From: Mycobacterium gallinarum
GTDB taxonomy: Bacteria > Actinomycetota > Actinomycetes > Mycobacteriales > Mycobacteriaceae
Direction of reading: 5' to 3'
DNA length: 64,000 bases
Assembly: GCF_010726765.1 (NCBI RefSeq)
Contig: NZ_AP022601.1
Span: 4,278,001 to 4,342,000, forward strand
Every line of letters begins with the position of its first letter. Positions within the stretch are counted from its first letter, which is position 1. Below the pieces are notes generated by a model. It was not told the DNA's origin, made no database searches, and saw only the letters and a list, made by a program, of their open reading frames with translations. Shown here one piece after another: positions 46,175 to 54,643 of the stretch. The translations under genes and the position numbers were made by a program.

Positions 46175-46534
46175 GAAATTCGACACGCTCAGTGACACTC
46201 ATCGTCGGCGACCGCAGGCCGCGGATGCGTGCCAACAGTCCCTGCGTCACTCCGGTCAGACCAGCTATTCGGCCGCAGACATCGCCGGAACCGTCGTCAC
46301 CGCACCCATGTCGCGTCGACGAGCTCGCTCATACACAGCACACCGCCGGCTGTCAGCTCGCCGACGGGTGCATCGTCGCAGTCAACGACGGGCAACGCCG
46401 CAAAACCTCCTCCGATTAGCCCGATTCGACGTCAAGAAATTTTCCACCTGGCTGGCCATTCGCGTGCACGCACTTGACGTCAACTCGCTGTCTGGGCGGT
46501 GCGGACGGCACCAATAAGTGCGTTTGTTCGATCC

Positions 46535-46572
46535 CGACAACGGCGCACTATCGCGTTGTCGGGTTCCAGCAA
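46535..46572 (+). promoter_or_regulatory. Tripartite element site 6, upstream of intact dadA
   Basis: CGACAAC-N13-GTTGTCG (46535-46561; the inverted repeat extends to ten bases, CCCGACAACG/CGTTGTCGGG with an 11-nt spacer), 6 nt, AGCAA (46568-46572). The dyad ends 77 nt before ATG 46639. Confidence 0.78.
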
Positions 46573-46638
46573 ACCGATCGCCCGTCGTCCGCTCCACCAT
46601 GGAGACAACAACGAAAGTTCAGATGTGGAGGTTTGGTA

Positions 46639-47904
46639 ATGAGCGGCGGCGAGCGCATGGACGGCGGCCCCCGGTCGGCGATCGTGATCGGCGCGGGCAT
46701 CGTCGGGCTGTCGACGGCATGGTTCCTACAAGAGCGCGGCGTCGACGTCACCGTCGTGGACCGCAGCGGCGTGGCAGCTGGCGCGTCTTGGGGCAACGCC
46801 GGCTGGATCTCACCGTCACTAGCCCTTCCGCTCAACGCGCCGGCGGGCTTGCGCGCTGGGCTGCGCTCGTTGGTCGATCCGTCCTCCCCGCTGCACATCC
46901 CGATGACCGCCGACACGGCGCTCGGGGCCTTCCTGATGCAGTTCGCCGCCAGTTGTCGCCATTCGTCGTGGAAACGCGCGGTGCGCGCCAACGTGCCGCT
47001 CAACGAGGAAGCCATCGAAGCCTTCGACGTGCTGGTCGCCAACGGCGTCGACGCACCGGTGACCGACGCCCCCATCACCGCGCTGTTTCGCAACACCGAA
47101 CATGCCGAACGCATGCTGCGTGACCTTCGCCAACTCGAAAATGCCGGGCAGACACTGTCTGTCACCGGACTGGCGGGCGAGGCGCTACGCGAGCAAGCGC
47201 CGCTGGCGTCCCCAAAAATCACCGCCGCGCTCAACATCAACGGTCAGCGCTTCATCGATCCAGGCCGGTTCGTGCAGGCGCTGGGGCGAGCGGTCGTCGA
47301 CAGGGGCGCAACGATGCGCACGCTGGAAGTCAGCGACGTGCTGTCCGCAAGCACCGGCGTCCAGGTATACCCGCGCAGCGGTAAGTGGCTGACCGCCGAC
47401 GCCGCGGTGATCGCTACCGGCGCATGGCTGCCCCAGCTGGCAGACAACCGGATACGCGTGCCCGTGCAGGCCGGTCGCGGCTACTCGTTCACCGTGCCCG
47501 TGGACCGTCCCATTCCCGGGCCGATCTACCTACCCGACGTGCGGGTGGCGTGTACGCCCTACCACGGGGCACTGCGTGTCTCGGGAGCGATGGAATTCCG
47601 CGACCCGCACGAACCGGCGGTACCCGAGAGGGTTGGCGCACTCGTCGCCTCCGCCAGCCCACTGCTGGAAGGAGTACGGTGGGCCGAACGCAGCGACATC
47701 TGGGTCGGCCCCCGCCCAGTCACCCCCGACGGGCGGGCCTTGATCGGCGAAATCTCGCGAGACGTCTTTGTGGCCGGTGGCCACGGCATGTGGGGATTGG
47801 CACACGGGCCGATCACCGGTCGCCTGCTGGCCGAACAGATCACCACCGGCAAGCAACCCGAAGCCTTGCGCGCCTTCGACCCGCTGCGCAGAACCGGGCG
47901 CTAG
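46639..47904 (+). CDS. dadA: D-amino-acid dehydrogenase, FAD-dependent (DadA-like)
   Basis: 421 aa from ATG 46639 with GGAGG 7 nt upstream. FAD motif GAGIVG (18-23) and [17 protein letters not shown] mark the DAO/DadA family; RGYSFTVPVDRP and the C-terminal GPRPVTPDGRALIGE with GHGMWGLAHGPITG are typical of DadA. It deaminates D-amino acids to keto acids and feeds electrons to the respiratory chain. Intact counterpart of the frameshifted gene at 41177. Confidence 0.93.
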   Translation: MSGGERMDGGPRSAIVIGAGIVGLSTAWFLQERGVDVTVVDRSGVAAGASWGNAGWISPSLALPLNAPAGLRAGLRSLVDPSSPLHIPMTADTALGAFLMQFAASCRHSSWKRAVRANVPLNEEAIEAFDVLVANGVDAPVTDAPITALFRNTEHAERMLRDLRQLENAGQTLSVTGLAGEALREQAPLASPKITAALNINGQRFIDPGRFVQALGRAVVDRGATMRTLEVSDVLSASTGVQVYPRSGKWLTADAAVIATGAWLPQLADNRIRVPVQAGRGYSFTVPVDRPIPGPIYLPDVRVACTPYHGALRVSGAMEFRDPHEPAVPERVGALVASASPLLEGVRWAERSDIWVGPRPVTPDGRALIGEISRDVFVAGGHGMWGLAHGPITGRLLAEQITTGKQPEALRAFDPLRRTGR

Positions 47905-47959
47905 ACCTCCGCCACCCTCCTTAGTCCACACGCCCGTAAAACCCATCACGGGCGCCCCG

Positions 47960-48002
47960 GTCGTCAGGGGCGGAGCCCACGCCACCGACCGCCCCTGACG
48001 AC
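47960..48002 (+). terminator. Strong hairpin between dadA and greA-like B
   Basis: Perfect 14-bp stem GTCGTCAGGGGCGG / CCGCCCCTGACGAC with a 15-nt loop, not followed by a T-run. It lies 55 nt after dadA and 32 nt before the GreA-like start. It could be a terminator of the mycobacterial type or a processing/attenuation element. Confidence 0.6.
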
Positions 48003-48034
48003 ACCCCGACTTCAAATAGAAGGACACCGCGAAA

Positions 48035-48586
48035 ATGACTACAACCGAACGTCTTTGGATGACACCCCAGGCTCACAGTGAGCTGCAGGCAGAACTTGCC
48101 GCCCTGCGTTCACGTCCCAACATCGAAGTTCCTGAAGACTTTATGGACTACGACGACAACCTCGGCGCGAAGTACGCGGCACGACAAGCCCGCATCCGTC
48201 GAATTCAAGACTTGCTGGCCAATGCCGTGGTCGGTGAAGACCCGCCCGATGACGGTATCGCCGAACCGGGAATGGTTTTGACCGTCCGCTACGACGACAC
48301 CGGCGAGATCGAAACCTTTTTGCTCGGCGTGCGCGGCGTCGACGCCGGCGACATCGACGTGTACTCAGTCCAATCGCCACTGGGCAGCGCGATCGCTGGC
48401 GCACTAGTTGGTGAACAGCGCACCTACTCCATCCCTAGCGGGGTTAACCTGCCCGTCACGCTGCTCAAGGCGGTGCCCTATGGAATGCGTACGCCCAAAT
48501 CGTCAGGGGCACAATCTGCCTCACCGCAACGCATCAGCGGCCCTGCCCGACCCACCCGGGTAACAGCACAGGTCAACACGAAGTAA
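48035..48586 (+). CDS. GreA/GreB-like transcription factor, paralogue B
   Basis: 183 aa with GAAGGACACC upstream. The coiled-coil (LQAELAALRSRPNIEVPEDF, ARQARIRRIQDLLANAVV) and the FKBP-like domain (YSVQSPLGSAIAGALVGEQR; LPVTLLKAVPYG) match paralogue A at 40140 closely. It has the same order behind a dadA gene as paralogue A. Binding to RNA polymerase is expected; the acidic GreA tip residues are not obvious. Confidence 0.86.
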   Translation: MTTTERLWMTPQAHSELQAELAALRSRPNIEVPEDFMDYDDNLGAKYAARQARIRRIQDLLANAVVGEDPPDDGIAEPGMVLTVRYDDTGEIETFLLGVRGVDAGDIDVYSVQSPLGSAIAGALVGEQRTYSIPSGVNLPVTLLKAVPYGMRTPKSSGAQSASPQRISGPARPTRVTAQVNTK

Positions 48587-48615
48587 CTGCAACTACGAAC
48601 TTTAAAGGAACCGAC

Positions 48616-49137
48616 ATGACCAGTACGACACGCGTGTGGATCTCAGCGCAAGCGCACGAGCGCCTCCACCGCGAACTGGACACCCTGCGTTTTCTGTTCT
48701 CCGCCGGAATCGCCGACGACGGCACCGACGAGAATGCCACCGTAGTGCGACGTGCGTGGGAGCGGCGAATTCAACAGATACATGACCTCCTGATAAACGC
48801 CGCCGTCGGGGACGACCCACCCGACGACGGTTTGGCCGAACCGGGCATGGTGGTTACGATTCGCCGTCACGCTACCGGCGACACCGAAACGTTCCTACTC
48901 GGCGTTCACGACGCCGAATACCTAGACATGCCCGTCTATTCCATCGAATGCCCGTTGGGCGCCGCCATCGCGGGAGCACGCGCCGGTGAACGCCGCACCT
49001 TCGAACTGCCCAGTGGCAGCCCCCTGGCCGTCACCCTTCTCAAAGCGGTGCCCTACGGCCTCCACATTGCCGACGTGGACCAGCCCGCACAAAACGTCGA
49101 AGTTAAGCGCACAACAACGAAAGGCAGCACATGTTGA
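48616..49137 (+). CDS. GreA/GreB-like transcription factor, paralogue C
   Basis: 173 aa. Similar to paralogue B but with a more diverged, shorter coiled-coil (RLHRELDTLRFLFSAG); the C-terminal domain keeps YSIECPLGAAIAGARAGERR and LAVTLLKAVPYGLH. It probably arose by tandem duplication of paralogue B. Its stop overlaps the next gene's start by 7 nt. Confidence 0.83.
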   Translation: MTSTTRVWISAQAHERLHRELDTLRFLFSAGIADDGTDENATVVRRAWERRIQQIHDLLINAAVGDDPPDDGLAEPGMVVTIRRHATGDTETFLLGVHDAEYLDMPVYSIECPLGAAIAGARAGERRTFELPSGSPLAVTLLKAVPYGLHIADVDQPAQNVEVKRTTTKGSTC

Positions 49138-49682
49138 CGATTACCGAGAACATAAGCGACACATCGACGCGTCGGCCAGCAATAGCGAGCTTGCGAATGC
49201 AGCTGAAACCCGCACACCGGTCGTGCGGCTTCGTTCAGGGCGCCTGGTGGCCTCGATCGAGCGAACTCGGGAACGAACTGCCTGCCCTGCTGGGGGCACT
49301 CTCGCTACGGTTCGGCGCGATCGACAGCGTGCTTTACCACGAAAATGACTGGTCACCAGCACCTTTGAGCACTACGCATCAAGGCGATCAAGTTATCCTC
49401 AGCGCCCACCAAGGCTGGCCGAACGTCATCTCGGTACTCGGACCCCGGTTCGGAAGGCTCGACCTGCTGGTCGTACCCCCGTACACCGAACCCACGCACG
49501 CCTACGACGTGGTGACCAAAGCGGTCAGCGTCAACGACACCTCGACACCCGACCAACTACTCGGTATCACACGCGGCAGTGATCATCGGCTGCTCTCTCC
49601 CACCGCGCTTGAAAGATGGGAAGCCGACGGAGGAGCAGTGCCACTTGCATCGCCAATACAACCTCAGATGCAGGACGCATGA
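49131..49682 (+). CDS. DUF5994 protein, paralogue C
   Basis: 183 aa. The core LKPAHRSCGFVQGAWWPRSS and DSVLYHENDWSPAPL match the family, and the tail (TALERWEADGGAVPLAS) reappears in the deletion remnant at 49851. It overlaps the GreA-like C gene by 7 nt, so the two are translationally coupled. Confidence 0.84.
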   Translation: MLTITENISDTSTRRPAIASLRMQLKPAHRSCGFVQGAWWPRSSELGNELPALLGALSLRFGAIDSVLYHENDWSPAPLSTTHQGDQVILSAHQGWPNVISVLGPRFGRLDLLVVPPYTEPTHAYDVVTKAVSVNDTSTPDQLLGITRGSDHRLLSPTALERWEADGGAVPLASPIQPQMQDA

Positions 49683-49850
49683 GCACTTGACTACGCCCGA
49701 GGAACCTGTGGCGCGACGCCCCATCCGCAGGGCTCCCGGTCATGGACCATGACAAATTCTCGGAAGCGATGAGCGTGAACCCTCGACAGAGTTTGTCCGC
49801 CAACAACACTCGCTGTGGACCTGTGTTCCGACAATCACCGGAGGCATGAC

Positions 49851-50051
49851 ATGTCAGCAACCCGTCAGAGAATTTCCAGTACACGCCCCGTCGGCATGGC
49901 ACGGCCAGCCGGCGGCGTCATTGATACGTCGGCTTTACGCCCCCTGCCCGCAACCAACAAGTACATCGCCAGCACTCACAGCCTCGCTCCTATCGCTATC
50001 CAGCGGTGGGAAGCCGAGGGAGGTGCGCTCGACCCTCCAGGCCACGCTTAG
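49851..50051 (+). pseudogene. Internally deleted DUF5994 copy
   Basis: 66 aa from ATG 49851 (GGAGG at -8). The start (MSATRQRISSTRPVGMARP) looks like a DUF5994 N-terminus and the end (SLAPIAIQRWEAEGGALDPP) like the C-terminus of the neighbour at 49131, but the whole conserved core is missing. It is an in-frame deletion derivative, open but unlikely to function. A half-site CGACAAT occurs just upstream (about 49835). Confidence 0.6.
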
Positions 50052-50311
50052 CACCACCAACACAACCGCCGAGCCACTCAGCTGTGACCTGGTCGCCCAC
50101 AGCCGGCCCCGTCAGCCATATTTCAAACCACGCCGAAGGAACCACCCATGCCTAGTGCTGCTGCTTGCGCTACCCGGACCCGAGCGGTCGCAATACAATT
50201 AGCTTCTACCCTCGAAGGGGATTGCGACCAGGAGCTAACCCGGCTCGACCAGCGTGATGGCGGATTGATGACCGCGGGAGCTCCCGCCAAGTCCCACCAG
50301 ATTTACCCGGA

Positions 50312-51004
50312 ATGCGGATCGAGCGCCAGCAGACGCTTGACGTTACGCGAGTGTACTCCGACGTGACGCTCGACGACGTCATCGTCTCCGACGACGCACT
50401 GTTTGCATCAGGCGATGCGGCCCAGACTGAGATCGCACGGTCGTCTCACGTCAACGCAGTGTTGGCCTGCGCGGAACTTACCGGCGTCGGCAAGAAACTT
50501 CTAGAGATGACACTGGAGTATGCCGCCCAACGAGTGCAGTTCGGGCGACCCGTGGGCAGCTACCAGGCCGTTAAACACAAGTGCGCGGACATCCGCATGT
50601 GGGTGCAATCAGCCACCGCCGCAACGTATTACGCAGCGATGGCCATCGATGCACAGACATCCGATCATGCTCGGGCCGTCAGTGTTGCCAAGGTCTGTGC
50701 GTCCGACGCGATCACCCGTGTCGCTGGCGAGGCCCTGCAGCTACACGGCGGTGTCGGATTCACCTGGGAGCACGATCTACACCTCAATCTGCGCCGCGCA
50801 CGTACCAACGCACTCCTCTATGGCGACGCCACACATCATCGGGAGTTGCTACTGCAATTCGTCTGTCCGCAGCCCGCCGATAATGACCAACTACGTCAAT
50901 ACGTAACTTCTGACGCGCGCCCGAGTAGTGCCTCTGTCCGCGGTACCAGCGAAAGGTACGGTACGGTTGCGCCCGACAAAGCACGTCGGGCGTCAAGTCG
51001 TTGA
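50312..51004 (+). pseudogene. Acyl-CoA dehydrogenase (FadE) C-terminal half
   Basis: The frame has ERQQTLDVTRVYSDVTLDDV at its start, then LTGVGKKLLEMTLEYAAQRV, QFGRPVGSYQAVKHKCADIR and the end LQLHGGVGFTWEHDLHLNLR. These are the middle and C-terminal helical domains of an acyl-CoA dehydrogenase. The N-terminal helical domain (about 150-170 aa) with the FAD/substrate site is missing, and the true C-terminus (HHRELL near 50850) is followed by about 50 unrelated residues. A remnant of lipid catabolism. Confidence 0.75.
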
Positions 51005-51218
51005 GCGGCCTATCGATCAGTTCACCCGTCTCGTCACGAACCGTGACGGACGGCTGCACCTCTGTGTTTGTGCATGGCATCAGTTCTCATCCATCGGCGG
51101 TAGTCATGCCTTCGAGAATGAGTCGCACAGTGCTATCCGCGCCAACCCCCAGATCGAATCGGGATGCAGCCGAGATCAAACCTCCACACGAAAGTCGAAC
51201 GGTATAAACCTCTTTGGG

Positions 51219-51253
51219 TTGACCGCGTCAATAGTTTCTATTGACAGCGTCAA
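51219..51253. promoter_or_regulatory. Tandem palindromic operator, two TTGAC-N3-GTCAA sites
   Basis: Two 13-bp palindromes (51219-51231 and 51241-51253) 22 bp apart. Between them their inner halves form a third, larger inverted repeat GTCAATAG-TTT-CTATTGAC (51227-51245). This is a TetR/GntR-style double operator, but no intact gene follows on either side within 500 bp. Confidence 0.6.
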
Positions 51254-51839
51254 CAGTTCTTTTGTTGCAAGATGCAACGGTTAAAAGGCCGCGGATGCAG
51301 CGGATTTCCATGTCACTCATCTGTAACTGCCTACACGACAGTATCTTTCACCTGCCGTGTTGGTTGCCAGTCGGCATCGTCTTGTCAGTCCTGATTTCGC
51401 GTTGCGCGGGTGTCCGCGCACCTGACCGACGTCTATCGGCGCGCCAGCCAGCACCGATTTCCGGCGCGACAACACGTGAGACGAGCCTGCGAAGCCTCGT
51501 CGCCATCTGCGCGCGTCGAGCGAACCGCGATTAGACATCACTGACAACGGAGCCCCAAAGCCAACCACCCGACGACCGAAACACAACTTACCTGCGGGAA
51601 CCTCGAACACAGCGCTCAGTGGATTGGCAACCGCGTGTCTTCACACAGACACGGCGGATGCGCCATCGCTCCGCCGCCACCCGTGAGAATTTCGCACGTT
51701 CGGTGCGATGAACCTCCAACGACACGGCTTGTCTCACACTTCGCGACCAATTGGTCATTCGGTGGTCACTTTAGATGGGATTTGGTCATGAAGTATGAGA
51801 AATCACACCGGCAGTTTTCCTGCCAGCACGAGTGCCGCC
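51254..51839. other. Region with no supported gene
   Basis: 586 nt between the orphan operator and the end of dnaB. Only unconvincing frames; the gene controlled by the operator seems to have been deleted. Confidence 0.45.
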
Positions 51840-54476
51840 TTAAGCCTTCGCCATGTTCGCGAAACGCGACAAATGTAGTTGGTGCGCAACGGTAATCGTC
51901 TTTGTCGGACCGCTGCGGTGCTTGGCGATGATCAAGTCGGCCTCGCCACCACGCGGGTCGTCGCGCTCGAACGCGTCGGGCCGGTGCAGCAGAATCACCA
52001 TGTCCGCATCTTGCTCGATCGATCCCGATTCGCGTAGATCGGCCAGCATTGGCTTCTTGTCGGTGCGTTGTTCCGGACCACGGTTCAGCTGGCTCATCGC
52101 GACCACGGGAACTTCGAGCTCCTTGGCCAAAAGCTTGATCTGACGCGAGAATTCGGACACTTCCTGTTGACGCGACTCGACCTTTTTGCCTGACGTCATC
52201 AGCTGCAGGTAGTCGAGGACGATGAGCTTCAGGTCCGCCTTCTGCTTGAGCCGACGCGCTTTGGCCCTGATCTCCATCATCGTCAGGTTCGGTGAGTCGT
52301 CGATATACAGTGGCGCCTCGCTGATCTCGCTCATCCGTCGCGCGAGCCGAGTCCAGTCGTCGTCGTTCATCCGACCCAAGCGCATGTCTGCCAGCTTGAT
52401 CTTCGCCTCGGCCGACAGCAGACGCATCACAATCTCGGATTTACTCATCTCCAGCGAGAAGATGACGCTCGCCATGTGGTGCTTGATGGAGCACGACCGC
52501 AAAAAATCGAGTCCAAGAGTCGAGTTGTGCGTCGGCACCATGGCGCGCCCTGCCAGATACATGTGGTCGTCGTTATCGACCTGGACACAGCGCACCGGAA
52601 CGCTGTCCACGGGACGCACATCGACAATGAACCTTGAGTTCGACCGCGCGATTCCACGACCTGCTCGGCGTTCTTTGTGCAACAGGCTCTTTCGCGTCAG
52701 TCCAAAGACATCATCTTCGGTCGAGAAGTTGAGGATGTACGCGATCGACGTATCCGCACGGCGGCCGTTGACCGGCTTCCGGGAGGTTTGGCATCGATAG
52801 CCGAGGCTGACGATCAATTCCGCGACGTCGGCCGCCAGTCGGCGATCAGTGACACAGAACTGGACCGCGCCGCTCGCGGTGACGGTGCCGTCCGTGTCAA
52901 GTAATCCCGCCAACAGTGCTCGCCGCTGCGATTCCGACGCACGCAAGTACTCGATCGGTATGTGCTTATTGCCCAAAACGCCGACGGTGCGCAGCCGCGC
53001 TTGCAGCGTCCCTACCGCGTTGCGGCATTCCTGGCACAACCTCAATCCGCACGACGGCCCGCCGCAACGACCGCAGGTGGGCGCCGGTACCCGGTCCGAC
53101 ATAAACCGTGCGCGTCCTCCGCAGGTCCGGCCGCAGGTACGTACCTGGCTCGTCCGCGGAACGAACGGTGAACCGCAGACAACACAGTTGCGCGCGGCGA
53201 CGTCCTCAAACTCGGGCAGGCGTAATTGATAGCGCAATTTTGCAGCCCTCGATTGGTGCGCGACGAAGCCCTCGGCCTCGATACGCATAATGACTTCCGC
53301 GTCTTCCGTGGTGATCTGGGCAGAGGCGGTCGTGCCGTCACCCAGCCACGCACCCAACGTGTATGGCGGGACGAGCAGATCACGTTCCGGAGCCTGCAAC
53401 GGCGCAGCGTTGACGACTGAGTGGTTGAGCCTGCGATCGGCGGTCCGGCACCGCAGCGTCTGGGCGATCTCGCGCGTCGTGCGGACCTCGGCGAATGTGC
53501 GCTGATTCTTGGTGCGGTTGTACCCGACGGCGGCGGCTTGAGCTGACTTGCGTGACGTTCGCGTATCTGTGAGCCACTGGTGCTCGGCGTCGGCGACGAT
53601 CACGGTTCCGTCCGAGAACTCGACCTCGAAGCAGGGCCGCCCGAACATCACCTCTGTTGCCGCGACCACCCGTGTCGGGTTTCCGTCGGCTCCGATCAGC
53701 TGATCGCCGACGGCGACCGCACCCATCGTCGTCCAGCCTGTCGGAGTCGGCAGCGGCGTATCGAGCTTGAGGGCCTTCCCCATACCAGGACGTGCCGCGA
53801 TGACGACCATCTGCCCGGGATGCAGACCGTTGGTCAGATCGTCGAGTTCCACGAAGCCCGTCGGCACCCCGCGTGACATCCCGCCTTGCGAGGCGATCGC
53901 GTCGATCTCATCCATCGTCGGCTGCAGCAATTGCTCCAGCGGCACGAAGTCCTCTGAGGTATTGCGACCCTCGGTCACGTCGTAGATCTCGGCCTGCGCG
54001 CGGTCCACAATGTCCGCCACATCGGCACCATCGGCGCCGGCATAGCCGTACTGCACGACGCGCGTGCCCGCCTCCACGAGCCGACGCAGCAGTGCCTTCT
54101 CCGCGACGATGCCCGCGTAGAACCCCGCGTTCGCGGCCGTCGGCACCGTCGAGATGAGCGTGTGCAGATAAGGTGCTCCACCGATCCGGCGCAGTAACCC
54201 GCGGCGGTCGAGCTCCGCCGCGACCGTCACCGCGTCGGCCGGCTCACCACGGCCGTACAGGTCCAGGATCGCGTCATACACGTTCTGGTGCGCCGGCCGG
54301 TAGAAGTCACCCGGCCGCAGCTTCTCCAGCACGTCGGCGATCGCGTCCTTGCTCAGCAGCATGCCGCCCAGGACCGCCTGCTCGGCAGCGGCGTCCTGCG
54401 GAGGCTGGCGGCCGAATTCCTCACTGGATGGAGGGGTGTCCATGTCCGAATGGCCAAGGTCGTCCACGACAGCCAC
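51840..54476 (-). CDS. dnaB: Replicative DNA helicase DnaB, interrupted by an intein
   Basis: 878 aa precursor from GTG 54476 (GGGGAGGTG upstream). N-terminal domain: EQAVLGGMLLSKDAIADVLE, FYRPAHQNVYDAI. The RecA-like domain begins before the Walker A, IAARPGMGK (ending at residue 234), resumes with STLGLDFLRSCS after the 417-aa intein and continues with DYLQLM (Walker B) and SQLNRGPEQRTDKKPML. Spliced DnaB would be about 461 aa, close to intein-less mycobacterial DnaB. It unwinds DNA at the replication fork as a hexamer. Splicing is essential because the P-loop Lys and Ser/Thr are on opposite sides of the insertion. Confidence 0.97.
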   Translation of the reverse strand: MAVVDDLGHSDMDTPPSSEEFGRQPPQDAAAEQAVLGGMLLSKDAIADVLEKLRPGDFYRPAHQNVYDAILDLYGRGEPADAVTVAAELDRRGLLRRIGGAPYLHTLISTVPTAANAGFYAGIVAEKALLRRLVEAGTRVVQYGYAGADGADVADIVDRAQAEIYDVTEGRNTSEDFVPLEQLLQPTMDEIDAIASQGGMSRGVPTGFVELDDLTNGLHPGQMVVIAARPGMGKALKLDTPLPTPTGWTTMGAVAVGDQLIGADGNPTRVVAATEVMFGRPCFEVEFSDGTVIVADAEHQWLTDTRTSRKSAQAAAVGYNRTKNQRTFAEVRTTREIAQTLRCRTADRRLNHSVVNAAPLQAPERDLLVPPYTLGAWLGDGTTASAQITTEDAEVIMRIEAEGFVAHQSRAAKLRYQLRLPEFEDVAARNCVVCGSPFVPRTSQVRTCGRTCGGRARFMSDRVPAPTCGRCGGPSCGLRLCQECRNAVGTLQARLRTVGVLGNKHIPIEYLRASESQRRALLAGLLDTDGTVTASGAVQFCVTDRRLAADVAELIVSLGYRCQTSRKPVNGRRADTSIAYILNFSTEDDVFGLTRKSLLHKERRAGRGIARSNSRFIVDVRPVDSVPVRCVQVDNDDHMYLAGRAMVPTHNSTLGLDFLRSCSIKHHMASVIFSLEMSKSEIVMRLLSAEAKIKLADMRLGRMNDDDWTRLARRMSEISEAPLYIDDSPNLTMMEIRAKARRLKQKADLKLIVLDYLQLMTSGKKVESRQQEVSEFSRQIKLLAKELEVPVVAMSQLNRGPEQRTDKKPMLADLRESGSIEQDADMVILLHRPDAFERDDPRGGEADLIIAKHRSGPTKTITVAHQLHLSRFANMAKA
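52524..53774 (-). mobile_element. DnaB intein with homing endonuclease and Cys-rich insert (417 aa)
   Basis: Residues 235-651 of the precursor. The N-terminal splice motif starts with Ala instead of Cys (ALKLDTPLPTPTGW) and the end is MVPTHN before Ser+1, so splicing must begin without the first acyl shift. Block B is ADAEHQWLTDT. The LAGLIDADG-type endonuclease motifs are LGAWLGDG and LLAGLLDTDG (intein residues about 140 and 290). Between them lies a Cys-rich stretch: CVVC, CGRTC, CGRCGGPSCGLRLCQEC (about 197-250), two probable zinc ribbons. It occupies the GK^S/T P-loop site also used by other mycobacterial DnaB inteins. Confidence 0.93.
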
Positions 54477-54643
54477 GGAGCTACACCTCCCCTGAACTAG
54501 GTCGAACTGACGTTCGATCAAACGCTACCGCGGCACAGTGACAAGCGTCGGACATCCGCCCCCAATCGGTCGCCCTGATGGACTCGCGACGGCCAACGCT
54601 AGACGTTGCTGGGAGCGATGCAAGTGCCCCCTGTTCATGGACC

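Noticed and set aside
50974..51011. Possible seventh tripartite element (CGACAAA, 13 nt, CAAGTCG, 6 nt, GGCCT)
   Set aside because: The right arm matches in only four of seven positions and the last box in three of five; perhaps a decayed site but not counted.
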